NCBI GenBank assembly: GCA_910577405.1
Contig: CAJTMG010000001.1
Coordinates: forward strand, 101,808-165,807
Direction: 5' to 3'
DNA length: 64,000 bases
Source: an uncultured Oscillibacter sp.
GTDB taxonomy: Bacteria > Bacillota > Clostridia > Oscillospirales > Oscillospiraceae
Numbering within the stretch: the stretch's first letter is position 1; every line of letters starts with the position of its first letter. A program made the translations under genes and the position numbers. Below the pieces are notes generated by a model, which searched no databases, was not told where the DNA came from, and saw only the letters and a list, made by a program, of their open reading frames with translations. Below, one piece after another: positions 52,132-61,430 of this stretch.

Positions 52132-54870
52132 TCAATACCCCCTGTAGACGACCCGTCTCGTGGAACTCAGATTGCCGCTGTCGGACAGCTTGATAAACTC
52201 GTTTGTTGAAAAGCTCCCCGACGCCCGCAGATAGGTGTAGCTCTTGTCCAAGTCGAAATCATAGATATCAATCCTGCCCTTTGTGGACTGGTAGTTCGCT
52301 TCCATCTGAATCACGTCTCCCAGCCGTTTCAGCATGGCCTCCGTGTTGATGAAAAGCATAATCAGAATCAGCGTTTTGGTATAATCCACCGTGAAGCCGC
52401 CCAGGACACTGGAAAAGCCCGTATCTTTGGACGCGTCCTTATAACTGCTTGGAAACTTCGCGTTCTCGTCAACGCCCTTCACCACGCCCGTCAGCTTCTG
52501 ATAGACCTGCTCCTTTTGGGCATCCGACATCTTGAGCTTATAAAACTCCCCGATCATATCCATCAGGCCAGTGGGCGTCAGAAACACCTTCGTTTTGACG
52601 ATGGGCAGATCGCCGCCGTTGACCAGAATCAGCGTGTCCACCAGAGGCTCCGCCAGGTAGTACACGAAATAGACCACCGCCGTGCCGATGCCAAAGGTCA
52701 CCGCCCCCGCCGCCGTCGCAATGGTCTCGACTTCCGGATTGAACAGGACGGTGGGGATGTTAATCAGCAGACGGAGAATGTAGATGATATGGAACAGCAT
52801 CGTCTGGTTTGTCTTCTCGGACGCGCTGCCCATAATGACATATTCCGTCTCCGCACCGTTGAACGCGCCGCTGTAGCCGTCAATCACGCTGGGCAGGCTG
52901 TAGCTCTCCCCTGTCAGGCCGCTGTCCGTGTATGTGGTGCGGTTTGGAATGTTGTAGCCTATGTAGCCCGCCAGCAGCAGTTTTTCGTAAACCGCGGAGT
53001 TGATGACCTGCACCATCTTTCCCGACAGGGCAATCAGCTGCATACCGATGTTCCCCATGGCCACGCCGATATTTGCCAGCCGCTTCAGGACGTTCCGCCA
53101 GTTGATGCCGTTCATGTTGTCTGAGATGATCTCAATATTGTCCATCAGGGCGTTGATGGTGCTCTCAAAGCCGCTGACGCTCCCTGCTGTCAAAGCCCCG
53201 GAGGAGTAGGCCCCCATAATGGACTTATAGTAATCTGACTGCGCCTTGTCGCCTTCCTCGTAGGGTGACACGCTGTGGGGCCGGTGGGAGGGGAGCTTGC
53301 TGACAACGCCGCTGATATTTCCCCGCAGCTCCGGGTCCGCCCAGAGATTCAGGGTAAACATGGCCTTGATAAAACCCACCAGCGCCTTGACGACCTTGAA
53401 GAATGACGATTTCGCAACCTCCTGATTCAGATTTTCCAGAAGGTTCTCCACATTGCTGGGCTGGACGGGCAGGGAGAAGCTCTGATAATAGCCGCCCGTA
53501 TTCTCCATGCGCTCGTCCTGCTGAACAATCGTGTAGCTGTTAACTTTATTGCGCAGGCTGATGATATTCTGATAAAGCTGGGAAAAGGGCGCCTGGAAAT
53601 CACTGCGGGCAAAGAAGTCCATGGCCGAAACCGCCTCAGAGCCCGCCGTGATGCCCGCGTTAATCAGCGTTTCGTTATTGGAGATTTCCGTTTTTTTTGC
53701 GTTTTCCTCCAAATCCTTGATTTTCTGATCCAATGCCGCAACAGCTTTCTGATCGTTTTTCTCCTGCGCCGCTTTTTTCTGTTCTTCCAGCGTCTTTTTC
53801 TCCTTGTCAATCGAACCCTTTTTTGAATCCGCCACCATCGTCGAAACGTCCTTCAACACGGCGGCCCCGCTGCTGATGGCGGAATCCAGGGCTTTCTGGG
53901 CGGCGATGGTGGCTTCCCCTGCGGCCTTGACTTCGTCGGCAAGCTCCGTCAGCGTTGTGGAATACCCGCTTTTGTTGTTGGAGACCGCCGTGCGCAGAGA
54001 GACCAAGGCGTCATGGTAACGCTTGATGGTGTCGTCCCGCTCCTTCTTGGCGGCTTCCAGGGCGGCTTTCGCGGCTTCGTAGGAATCCTCGTCCGCGTTG
54101 GCCAGGGCCGTTTCCGCGTTCCGGACCTTCTCGTCGCACTTCGCCACTTCCCGCTTCATCTCGTCTGCTTTGGCGTTATAGGTATCCACCGAGGACTTGA
54201 AGGAATTGTATTTGCCTGTATAGGCATTCAGCTTGTTATTGCAGTCCTCCAGCTTGTCTTTCAAGGTGTTCAGCTTGTCCTGGCAGGAGTCCAGACTGGT
54301 GGCGGCATTGGCGACAGAACTCACGCCGCTGGCAATATGCTGGATCTTCTCAGTGCCTTCGGTAAGCTTTTCCAGCCAATCGTCAATGGACAGGCCGTCG
54401 ATGACCATCTTTGTGGGGACCATATACTTGCTGTACTCCATGACCTCCGTCAGCAGCACGTCCGGGTCCGAGAGGGGGTAGACGCCGGCGGCTGTGGTGC
54501 TTACGTCAAAGAAAGTATTGCTCAGAGCGCCCAGATTCTGCTCCATATAGAATTGAAAGGTTTCCGAGATCAGATTTTCAACACTGTAGCCGCTCCCGCC
54601 CGCAGCCGTATTCTGAGCCATGGCCAGCAGTCCGAAGCGGGATTTCAGAAATTCGTCGTAGGTGCCCAAGGTGGAGTTGGACGCGTTGCAGAGCGCTTCA
54701 TCGAATACCGCAATGGCGCTGTTCACTCTGGCCGCGTTAATCAAAGCGCCTGCGATGGACACAAAGGGCACCATCAGAATTGCCAGGAACAGGGAAATGA
54801 CGCCCTTTGTCCCGTTGATATAGCGGTGAAAAAAACGGTTCAATTTCTTCCCGCAATGCAGCCTCTTCAT
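52132..54870 (-). CDS. Very large TadG-like pseudopilin with coiled coil
   Basis: 912 residues. N-terminal helix after GTKGVISLFLAILMVPFVSI, the pseudopilin-type membrane anchor, with NAARVNSAIAVFDEALCNAS as in TadG/DUF5702 proteins. A long coiled coil spans about 195-410 (KLNTLKDKLEDCNNKLNAY and following Lys/Glu/Ala-rich heptads). Two hydrophobic segments occur near 700-760, and the C-terminus lies near another helix. Far longer than a normal TadG (about 400-500). It likely links the pilus base to the envelope. Confidence 0.8.
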   Translation of the reverse strand: MKRLHCGKKLNRFFHRYINGTKGVISLFLAILMVPFVSIAGALINAARVNSAIAVFDEALCNASNSTLGTYDEFLKSRFGLLAMAQNTAAGGSGYSVENLISETFQFYMEQNLGALSNTFFDVSTTAAGVYPLSDPDVLLTEVMEYSKYMVPTKMVIDGLSIDDWLEKLTEGTEKIQHIASGVSSVANAATSLDSCQDKLNTLKDKLEDCNNKLNAYTGKYNSFKSSVDTYNAKADEMKREVAKCDEKVRNAETALANADEDSYEAAKAALEAAKKERDDTIKRYHDALVSLRTAVSNNKSGYSTTLTELADEVKAAGEATIAAQKALDSAISSGAAVLKDVSTMVADSKKGSIDKEKKTLEEQKKAAQEKNDQKAVAALDQKIKDLEENAKKTEISNNETLINAGITAGSEAVSAMDFFARSDFQAPFSQLYQNIISLRNKVNSYTIVQQDERMENTGGYYQSFSLPVQPSNVENLLENLNQEVAKSSFFKVVKALVGFIKAMFTLNLWADPELRGNISGVVSKLPSHRPHSVSPYEEGDKAQSDYYKSIMGAYSSGALTAGSVSGFESTINALMDNIEIISDNMNGINWRNVLKRLANIGVAMGNIGMQLIALSGKMVQVINSAVYEKLLLAGYIGYNIPNRTTYTDSGLTGESYSLPSVIDGYSGAFNGAETEYVIMGSASEKTNQTMLFHIIYILRLLINIPTVLFNPEVETIATAAGAVTFGIGTAVVYFVYYLAEPLVDTLILVNGGDLPIVKTKVFLTPTGLMDMIGEFYKLKMSDAQKEQVYQKLTGVVKGVDENAKFPSSYKDASKDTGFSSVLGGFTVDYTKTLILIMLFINTEAMLKRLGDVIQMEANYQSTKGRIDIYDFDLDKSYTYLRASGSFSTNEFIKLSDSGNLSSTRRVVYRGY

Positions 54871-54894
54871 AGTCTCTCTCCTGTTCCCAATGAT

Positions 54895-55542
54895 TCACGA
54901 GGTAATGTGATTATAGGTCTTCACGCAGGTGTTCAGCAGGCTTGTAATGCTTCCAATCAGCCCGGACCCGATAAAGGTGCCGTCCGCCCAGGCGCTGCCA
55001 TAATCCACGGTGGAAATGTAATCCGCGTAATCTGTGCAGTCGGCGCAGGCTTTCACCTGGTAGGTCTTCACGCCGCTCATGCCGAACAACTCCAGGCCCT
55101 CGCCAAAGGGGGTATTGTACGTGCAGGTAGTCGTCAGCTCCACATGACGCCGCAGGACCGAATCCAGCACCAGCTCCAGCTCCACGTCCACGCTGTCCAC
55201 CACGCCTACGAAATTGGCCTTGTCCAGGATATAGCGCACGTAAGCCGCGGCACGGTCCTCGTTGGCTCCGTGGAGGGTGTCGGCGGAGAAGCGGCGGTAG
55301 AGGTTCCGGCCGGTCAGGGCTTCCGTGTTGACATAGCCCATGATGATATCCGAGTCTATGTTGTTGTAGGTGGAAGCGATCTTCGTGGCCGCGTCGTTGG
55401 TCACTACCGTGGTGATGTAACGCTGGTAGTACACAAAGCCAAGACCCAGTATCCAAATCAGCACAAACAGGGTAATCACCATCACAATCATGCCTTCCAG
55501 CATAATGGCGCCCCGTTCACCCCGCCAGTTTTGTTTTTTCAT
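54895..55542 (-). CDS. TadE-family pseudopilin
   Basis: 215 residues from the ATG at 55542; the earlier ATG at 55560 overlaps the preceding gene and is less likely. Begins KKQNWRGERGAIMLEGMIVM followed by a hydrophobic helix, the TadE pattern with RGAIMLE as the processing site. An extracellular domain has four or more Cys (TTTCTYNTPFG, KACADCTDY). It is a minor pilin of the Tad locus. Confidence 0.85.
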   Translation of the reverse strand: MKKQNWRGERGAIMLEGMIVMVITLFVLIWILGLGFVYYQRYITTVVTNDAATKIASTYNNIDSDIIMGYVNTEALTGRNLYRRFSADTLHGANEDRAAAYVRYILDKANFVGVVDSVDVELELVLDSVLRRHVELTTTCTYNTPFGEGLELFGMSGVKTYQVKACADCTDYADYISTVDYGSAWADGTFIGSGLIGSITSLLNTCVKTYNHITS

Positions 55543-55546
55543 GCCC

Positions 55547-55999
55547 TTACACGCCTCCATTCATTGTCAGCGTCCTGAAAAACAGTACCGCCGACGCCAG
55601 AGAGAACACGATGTAATACCAAAACCACCGGAATTCCCTCAAGCCCAGCTCATGGGACAGGCAGGCTTTCCGCGGGCAGCTCAGGAAGTACAGCGTCAGC
55701 TCCTCCGGGACGCTTCCCCTTGTGGTATAGCTGTAACGGTACGTTTTCCCTTGGCACTCGTACTGGTATAACGCCCGCTGCTTACCGCTCCCGGTATACC
55801 CAAGCTTCGGATGCTCTTCATAAACCTCCCTCTGCTTCAGAAGCCGCGCCTGGACCATATGCCCCTCCCGCTCAGCCGTTTCCACCAGCCTGCGGCGGAT
55901 GAAGGGCACATAGAAAATACCGCGCAGCACATAGAAGCCAAGGGTCAGGAAAACGGACAGCATCATGCCCATCACCAGCGACATTTCCCAAATCTCCAT
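55547..55999 (-). CDS. Membrane protein of unknown function in the Tad operon
   Basis: 150 residues, ATG at 55999 overlapping the TAA of the WG-repeat gene by one base, after GGGAGG. One N-terminal helix (about 5-28), a soluble beta-rich part with LYQYECQGKTYRYSYTTRG, and a C-terminal helix (WYYIVFSLASAVLFF). The middle resembles DUF3592-like outer-membrane or cell-wall associated folds, but the match is weak. Position ties it to the pilus. Confidence 0.7.
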   Translation of the reverse strand: MEIWEMSLVMGMMLSVFLTLGFYVLRGIFYVPFIRRRLVETAEREGHMVQARLLKQREVYEEHPKLGYTGSGKQRALYQYECQGKTYRYSYTTRGSVPEELTLYFLSCPRKACLSHELGLREFRWFWYYIVFSLASAVLFFRTLTMNGGV

Positions 56000-57321
56000 T
56001 ACTTTCCTCCCGGGAACCGCAGGATAATCATATGATATTCCCCGTCCACCGTGCTCACGGGACAGGCTCCCTTTGCGGAGAAATAGCCCGCGTCCTGGAA
56101 TTGATAGTCAATGGCCAGCGCGCCCTTTTCGTTGATAAAGCCCCACTGCTTCCCATCGTAAACCGCCGCCAGCCCGCCGGAAAAGCTCCGGGCCTCCTGG
56201 AACTGCGGTTCAATCACTGTCTTGCCCTTCTTATCCACAAAGCCCCAAAGACCGCTTTCATCCTGGTACGCAATCCCGCCGCCCAGCCAGCAGTCCAGAT
56301 CCCGGGCGGAGAATTCCTTCAGCGCAGGCGTGCCGTCGGCCTTGTAAAGATTCCAGACGCCGTCCACAGAAGCGGAAATCAATCCGGCAGGGCTGTAATC
56401 GCCGTTCCCGTACAGCCGCACATCCGAAAAGCTCTGCTCCGACACCGGATTCCCGGACGTGTCCACCAGCCGCCAGGCCCCGTCCGCGCAGACCATGGCC
56501 GTGCCGTTCTGGTAGGCGGAAACATCGTCATAGCTTCCCGCAGCAGTGCCATTCTTGGGGTTCAGATAGCTCCATTTCCCGTTCCCGCGCACTGGCAGCA
56601 ACCCGTCCCCGTAGGCTTTCGCTTCTTCCACCTTCTGCTGGACTACCGCCTGCAAAACGCCGTTTCCGTCCATCAGGCGCGACTCTTCCTCCGTGCAGAA
56701 CAGGGCCACCGTCCCATCACTGTACGGCCCCACATACTGATAATCGCATTCGTTTTCCCGCTCGCCGTCGGAGGAAATGGTCCCCCAGCGCTCGCCGTTG
56801 CAGATCGACAGATGACCGTCCGGCGCGGCGCTGTAGCTGCTGAAATACTGGGCGCCTGATGTAAAGGCATAAGTAATCTCCCGGTTCAGCGCCGCCAGGG
56901 ACTCCCCTTCCGCACCGGCGCGTTCTGCCCTGCCAAGAGCCTTGTGCGCGTCATTATAGCTGTTGGTGTCCCGCAGGAACTCCACCAGCCGCACCCAGTA
57001 AGCCTCCGTTTTGGGGTACAGCTTGCAGCTCTTCTCCAGGGCGCTTTTGTAGACGCTCCGGGTAATGGCGTTCTCCTGATAGGCAAGGGCGCAGGCCTCC
57101 ATCATCTCCTGACGCACCTCGCCGTCCTCCCGGATGGACAGGGCCCGCTCATAGCTCTCGATGGCCTTCTGAAGCAGTTTCCCGCTCTCGTACTCCCGCG
57201 CTTCCGCCACAGCCGCCTGCCAGTTGTTCCGCGCGCCAATCATGCCCCCTGCCTGGGTAATCCATCCGCCGGCACAGAGCAGGATCATCACAGCCGCTAA
57301 AATCATTCGTCCAATTTTCAT
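55999..57321 (-). CDS. Membrane-anchored WG-repeat protein
   Basis: 440 residues. Signal anchor (7-28, ILAAVMILLCAGGWITQ), a helical part with TPR-like repeats (about 35-150, KAIESYERALSIREDGEV), then several WG beta-hairpin repeats: ERWGTISSDG, GLWGFVDKKGKTVIEPQ and KQWGFINEKGALAIDYQ. WG repeats bind proteins or glycans at the surface. It is encoded between prepilin peptidase and pseudopilin genes. Confidence 0.85.
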   Translation of the reverse strand: MKIGRMILAAVMILLCAGGWITQAGGMIGARNNWQAAVAEAREYESGKLLQKAIESYERALSIREDGEVRQEMMEACALAYQENAITRSVYKSALEKSCKLYPKTEAYWVRLVEFLRDTNSYNDAHKALGRAERAGAEGESLAALNREITYAFTSGAQYFSSYSAAPDGHLSICNGERWGTISSDGERENECDYQYVGPYSDGTVALFCTEEESRLMDGNGVLQAVVQQKVEEAKAYGDGLLPVRGNGKWSYLNPKNGTAAGSYDDVSAYQNGTAMVCADGAWRLVDTSGNPVSEQSFSDVRLYGNGDYSPAGLISASVDGVWNLYKADGTPALKEFSARDLDCWLGGGIAYQDESGLWGFVDKKGKTVIEPQFQEARSFSGGLAAVYDGKQWGFINEKGALAIDYQFQDAGYFSAKGACPVSTVDGEYHMIILRFPGGK

Positions 57322-57333
57322 ACTCTCACCCGA

Positions 57334-58017
57334 TCACACGTTTAGTAGACTAACTGTCAGTATATATCCAATAAAGAGGAAAGGCCCGAACGGTACGGAC
57401 TCTTTCATCGTTTTTTTCTTCGTCAACAACAGAAAGGCCGACGCAAATGCGCACAGCGTGACTGAAAAGAACAGCGTCCCGCCCACGATATACACGCCGC
57501 CCATCAGACCCAGCGCGGCGATCAGCTTCACGTCGCCAAAGCCTATCCCGTGATGGGACAGAACCGAACCAGCCGTCAGGACCACGCCGCTGACCACCGC
57601 CGCAAATATACCGCTGTTCAGATAGCCGAAGGCGCCCTCCTGTCCCGACAGAAAGCCCGCGCCCAGCAGTACCGCCGCCAGCAGCGCCAGCAGTGCGGTA
57701 AGACAGTTTGGAATCCGGTGCTCGATATAATCCACACAGCCGCAGGCACACAGGATCACCAGAGAACACAGGGCTTTCAGCAGATTCAGCGGGTCGTGCA
57801 TGGTCGCCGTCAGACGCCAGGCCGCCAAAGCCGATACAGCCGTAATCAGCACAGAAAGCAGCCGGATACGTTCCGGGGAAAGCTGTATGCCTTCAATCTG
57901 TTCCTCCGGATTTTTCGCCCGCAGATACCGATTCTTCCGGACCTTTTCCACATTCAACATCAAATGAGCCGCCAGGAAACAGCATACCACCGCCCCGGCA
58001 GCGAACAGAATCCCCAT
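57334..58017 (-). CDS. A24 family prepilin peptidase (TadV/CpaA-like)
   Basis: 227 residues, six or so membrane helices. The two catalytic aspartates of the aspartyl prepilin peptidases are in CGCVDYIEHRIPN (near residue 99) and GIGFGDVKL (GxGD, near 162). It cleaves the leader of Flp pilin and TadE/TadG pseudopilins encoded beside it. The N-terminal methylase part is short, as in TadV. Confidence 0.9.
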   Translation of the reverse strand: MGILFAAGAVVCCFLAAHLMLNVEKVRKNRYLRAKNPEEQIEGIQLSPERIRLLSVLITAVSALAAWRLTATMHDPLNLLKALCSLVILCACGCVDYIEHRIPNCLTALLALLAAVLLGAGFLSGQEGAFGYLNSGIFAAVVSGVVLTAGSVLSHHGIGFGDVKLIAALGLMGGVYIVGGTLFFSVTLCAFASAFLLLTKKKTMKESVPFGPFLFIGYILTVSLLNV

Positions 58018-58089
58018 ATCCTTCCCCCCTGCTCACAGGAGGCCCATAGCGCACACAAGCTCCGGCGCTATGGGCCTTTTTCGGATACA

Positions 58090-58305
58090 TCAGCGAATGG
58101 TAAACCCACCGACAATCGCCTGTACCTGGCCGACAATCTGGTCCTTGAACCCGATGAACACGCCCGCCACCAGAATGACGATGCCAAGGATAATCAGGAT
58201 GGAGATGAAGTTGGTATCTCCCCGCTCCTCCGACGCTGCCTTCAGGTACATCGACTGCAATGTCGCCGCCAAAGCGATGGCCTTCCTGTTGAGTGCTTTT
58301 AACAT
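58090..58305 (-). CDS. flp: Flp-type pilin
   Basis: 71 residues from the ATG at 58305 after GGAGCG; longer in-frame starts overlap TadC. N-terminal part with Leu/Ala helix, then EERGDTNFISILIILGIVIL, a pilin helix after a GDT/E-type processing region, and a short tail IVGQVQAIVGGFTIR. Size and place between TadC and prepilin peptidase genes fit the major Flp pilin, though the leader is longer than in Proteobacteria. Confidence 0.8.
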   Translation of the reverse strand: MLKALNRKAIALAATLQSMYLKAASEERGDTNFISILIILGIVILVAGVFIGFKDQIVGQVQAIVGGFTIR

Positions 58306-58351
58306 AACTCTTCGCTCCTTTCCATTTATTTTTAACAGGAAACAAGTCCCG

Positions 58352-59221
58352 TTAAAGACTGAAACTTTGCAGGGCCGACGCAATGACAATCAGCATCACG
58401 CCCACAAACATCAGAGCGATGGGCATCAGCAGCGCGCTGGCCGCCTGTTCGCCCTTTTGCAGAAGCCGCTGGCGATGCTGGCTCCAAAGCTCCCCGGACT
58501 GGTTGGCAAGGAAGATGGGCAATTCGCCGCCGCCCCGCTCGATGCTCTGAATCAGCGCGGAGGTAAACTTTTTCACATCCGGCGAGTTGCTCCAGACGCC
58601 GAAATCATACAGCGAATCGATCTCCGCCCGGCCGTTCTCCATAGCCTCGCAGGACCGGCGCATCAGCTCGTAAATCACGCCCTCCTTGCCAAAGGCCACC
58701 ATCTTCCACGCCTCGTGAAGGGTCGCGCCGGAATTCACCAGCAGGGCCAGCTTGGAGATCGCGTTGGGCAGTTCCCCTTCGCAGGCGGCGCGGCGTTTTT
58801 TCAGCTCGCCGTCGGAATAGGTCAGGAAGTAGTACGCCGCAAGGACCGCCAGCGCCACTCCCACCAACGCAAAGAACATACAGTTATCCCCGGAGAAAAA
58901 GCCAGCAACCAGGAACATCAGCGCAAGGCTTGCCAGCACAAAGGAAAGCGCCTGCGCCCAGACCGCCCGGGCGTAAAACTCCCCGAACTTTTTCCCGTAA
59001 TACAGTGACGCGCTGTCCCGGAGCCGCGCCCCCAGCTTGCCGCGCAGACGCAGCAGCTTCGTGTTCTGCAAGGCAAACCCGGCGCTGTACAGGAACTTCA
59101 TGGGAAACGCGTCGCTGTCCAGGGGCTCAATCAGATCATCGTAAGCGGCGCCCTTGAACAGCAGCGTCAGAAAGAGTACCGTCAGCACCGTTCCGATGCC
59201 CAGAATGATAAAACTTCCCAT
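58352..59221 (-). CDS. tadC: Tad pilus assembly membrane protein TadC
   Basis: 289 residues with helices at both ends and a type II secretion F domain (about 155-285): LPNAISKLALLVNSGATLHEAW and FTSALIQSIERGGGELPIFL. Inner-membrane platform protein with TadB. It starts six bases after the TadB gene ends. Confidence 0.88.
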   Translation of the reverse strand: MGSFIILGIGTVLTVLFLTLLFKGAAYDDLIEPLDSDAFPMKFLYSAGFALQNTKLLRLRGKLGARLRDSASLYYGKKFGEFYARAVWAQALSFVLASLALMFLVAGFFSGDNCMFFALVGVALAVLAAYYFLTYSDGELKKRRAACEGELPNAISKLALLVNSGATLHEAWKMVAFGKEGVIYELMRRSCEAMENGRAEIDSLYDFGVWSNSPDVKKFTSALIQSIERGGGELPIFLANQSGELWSQHRQRLLQKGEQAASALLMPIALMFVGVMLIVIASALQSFSL

Positions 59222-59227
59222 AATTCC

Positions 59228-60106
59228 CTACCTGATATCAATAATTTTCCGCCCCCAGAAGTAGGAGGCCACAAAAATCCCCACAGCCGCCGTGGTCACC
59301 AGCACGCCCAGGAAGGACGCCAGATTTTCCGCGAAGGACGGGCTGGACATTTTCAGCATGGCCACCAGCAGGATGGGCATCAGACACATGGCGTTGTGCT
59401 GGAGCTTATTGGAGGAAATCTTGGTCACGATCTCGTCCTCAATGGCCATTTTGTCGCTGATAATATCCCGGGTTTTCCGCACCACGGTCTTGAAATCGCC
59501 GCCCATCCGGTAGCAGTTGCCGATGACGTTGCTGAAATTCTGGATGTCCTCGCTGTTTGTCCGCTCACCGAACGCGCCGAGCATTTCTTCCAGGGTGTAG
59601 CCGTTGTTGATCCCGGCCACGATTTCCGTCAGCTCCTGAATGATGTAATCCGATTCCGAATACTGATTGGCCAGGTCATTCCGGGCGTTGACGAAGGACT
59701 CCGCCACCGTGTTTCCCGAAGCCAGCGAGGAGGTCAGGTTTTCCAGCATATCCCGGAACTGGACCCGCAGCGCCTTGTCCCGCTTCTCCCTGAGCATCTT
59801 CCGCAGGGCGGGCAGGAAGACCCGTACCGCAATGCCGCCGATCAGGCAAATAATTATCACATTGCTGATATACGTCATCATGGTAGCGTCGCCGTCCTCC
59901 ATAAACAGGCCGCCGTAAAAGACCCAGCCCGCAAAACCGCCCGCCGCAAATACCAGCAGGCTGTAAAAAATCCGCTCCGCCGCCGACATATAGTACACCC
60001 GGTAATTCAGCATGGGGTTGTTCACCGGCGAAGGGATCGTCCGGGGTTCCTGTTCTTCTTTTCCCTTGCCCTTTGTTGTTTTGAGGCTCTTTGCCGTTTC
60101 TGCCAT
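59228..60106 (-). CDS. tadB: Tad pilus assembly membrane protein TadB
   Basis: 292 residues from the ATG at 60106, eight bases after GGAAGGG; an ATG at 60112 lies too near the ribosome site. Membrane helices near 50-100 and at the C-terminus flank a T2SF domain (about 105-260) with FRDMLENLTSSLASGNTV and NVIGNCYRMGGDFKTVV. Platform protein partnered with TadC and the TadA motor. Confidence 0.88.
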   Translation of the reverse strand: MAETAKSLKTTKGKGKEEQEPRTIPSPVNNPMLNYRVYYMSAAERIFYSLLVFAAGGFAGWVFYGGLFMEDGDATMMTYISNVIIICLIGGIAVRVFLPALRKMLREKRDKALRVQFRDMLENLTSSLASGNTVAESFVNARNDLANQYSESDYIIQELTEIVAGINNGYTLEEMLGAFGERTNSEDIQNFSNVIGNCYRMGGDFKTVVRKTRDIISDKMAIEDEIVTKISSNKLQHNAMCLMPILLVAMLKMSSPSFAENLASFLGVLVTTAAVGIFVASYFWGRKIIDIR

Positions 60107-60144
60107 ACACATTCCCTTCCTGACTTCCCGCGTTTGAAGCCGGT

Positions 60145-61389
60145 TCAGATTTCCGTCCGGATGCCCGCAAGCTGTAATTTAAAGATGTTTTTCATAGGAT
60201 TTTTTGTCCGCCGCAGAGAACCTGACACCTTCTCCAGGGTACTCTTCTCGTCCTCCTCAAAGCGGTAAATGGGGTTCAGCAGAATCTGCCCGTTCTCGAA
60301 GCCCACCACCTCGGTAATCTCCATGGTCTTCCGGGATTTGTCCCGCAGTCTCGAAAGATGAATAATCACATCCACCGCGGAGGCGATCTGCTGGCGGATG
60401 GCCTCCAGGGGAAGACCGGCGGCGCCTTGCAGGACCATTGTTTCCAGACGGCTGAGCATATCATGGGTAGAGTTGGCGTGACCGGTGGACAGGGAGCCGT
60501 CATGACCGGTATTCATGGCTTGCAGCATATCCAAAGCCTCCGCCCCGCGGACCTCGCCGACCACGATTCGTTCCGGACGCATACGCAGGGAGGACTTGAT
60601 GAGGTCCCGGATGGTCACCTGTCCCACTCCGGAGGCATTGGCGTTTCGGGTTTCCAGACTGACCAGGTTATCAATGTTGGTAATCTGGAGTTCCGCGGAG
60701 TCCTCGATGGTGATGACCCGTTCGTCCCGGGGGATGTAGTTGGAAAGGGCATTCAAAAAGGTGGTCTTTCCGGAGCCGGTGCCGCCGCAGATGAAGATGT
60801 TATACTTTGCCCGCACCAGCAGCTCCAGCTTGTCGGCAATCTCCTGACTGATGGAGCCGTAAGAGATCAGCTTTTCGATGGTCATGGGCGTTTTGGAGAA
60901 CTTCCGGATGGTGACCGTAGGCCCGCACAAAGCCAGAGGCGGCAGGACCACGTTCACGCGGGAGCCGTCCGGCAAGCGGGTGTCGCAGATGGGGTTCGCC
61001 TGATTGACCTCTCGTCCGGCCAGGGCTACAATCCGCTGAATCACATCTTCCAGCCGTCTCTGGTTCTCGAATTTCTTATCCAGCTTCCGGAGTTTTCCGT
61101 TTTGCTCAATAAAAATATTCTCATGGCCGTTAATCATAACTTCTGTAATCGTATCGTCCGTGAGAATCGAATCCAGAAGGCCGAAGCCGCGGATAGAGCT
61201 GAAGATCTGCCGGACTATGGAGATTCTCTGCTCAATCGAACAATACTGGCCCTTCTGTATCAGACGCTGCTGCACAATCTGCTCAATGCGTTCCTCCAGC
61301 TCTTCGTCCAGGATCTGCCCAAGGGGAAGAGTTTCCACAATATTCTGCCGCACTTCCTTAATAAACTGCTGTTCCTGTTCCAACCCCAT
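60145..61389 (-). CDS. tadA: Tad pilus motor ATPase TadA/CpaF
   Basis: 414 residues from the ATG at 61389 after GGGAGG. Secretion ATPase of the VirB11/GspE superfamily. Walker A ICGGTGSGKTTFLNAL, Asp box VITIEDSAELQI, Walker B-like MRPERIVVGEVRGAEAL and His box HDGSLSTGHANS. N-terminal domain with FGLLDSILTDDTITEVMING. It powers Flp pilus assembly. Confidence 0.95.
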   Translation of the reverse strand: MGLEQEQQFIKEVRQNIVETLPLGQILDEELEERIEQIVQQRLIQKGQYCSIEQRISIVRQIFSSIRGFGLLDSILTDDTITEVMINGHENIFIEQNGKLRKLDKKFENQRRLEDVIQRIVALAGREVNQANPICDTRLPDGSRVNVVLPPLALCGPTVTIRKFSKTPMTIEKLISYGSISQEIADKLELLVRAKYNIFICGGTGSGKTTFLNALSNYIPRDERVITIEDSAELQITNIDNLVSLETRNANASGVGQVTIRDLIKSSLRMRPERIVVGEVRGAEALDMLQAMNTGHDGSLSTGHANSTHDMLSRLETMVLQGAAGLPLEAIRQQIASAVDVIIHLSRLRDKSRKTMEITEVVGFENGQILLNPIYRFEEDEKSTLEKVSGSLRRTKNPMKNIFKLQLAGIRTEI

Positions 61390-61430
61390 AAAATGCCTCC
61401 CACGCAAACATTTTTATATAAGAAGAATTC

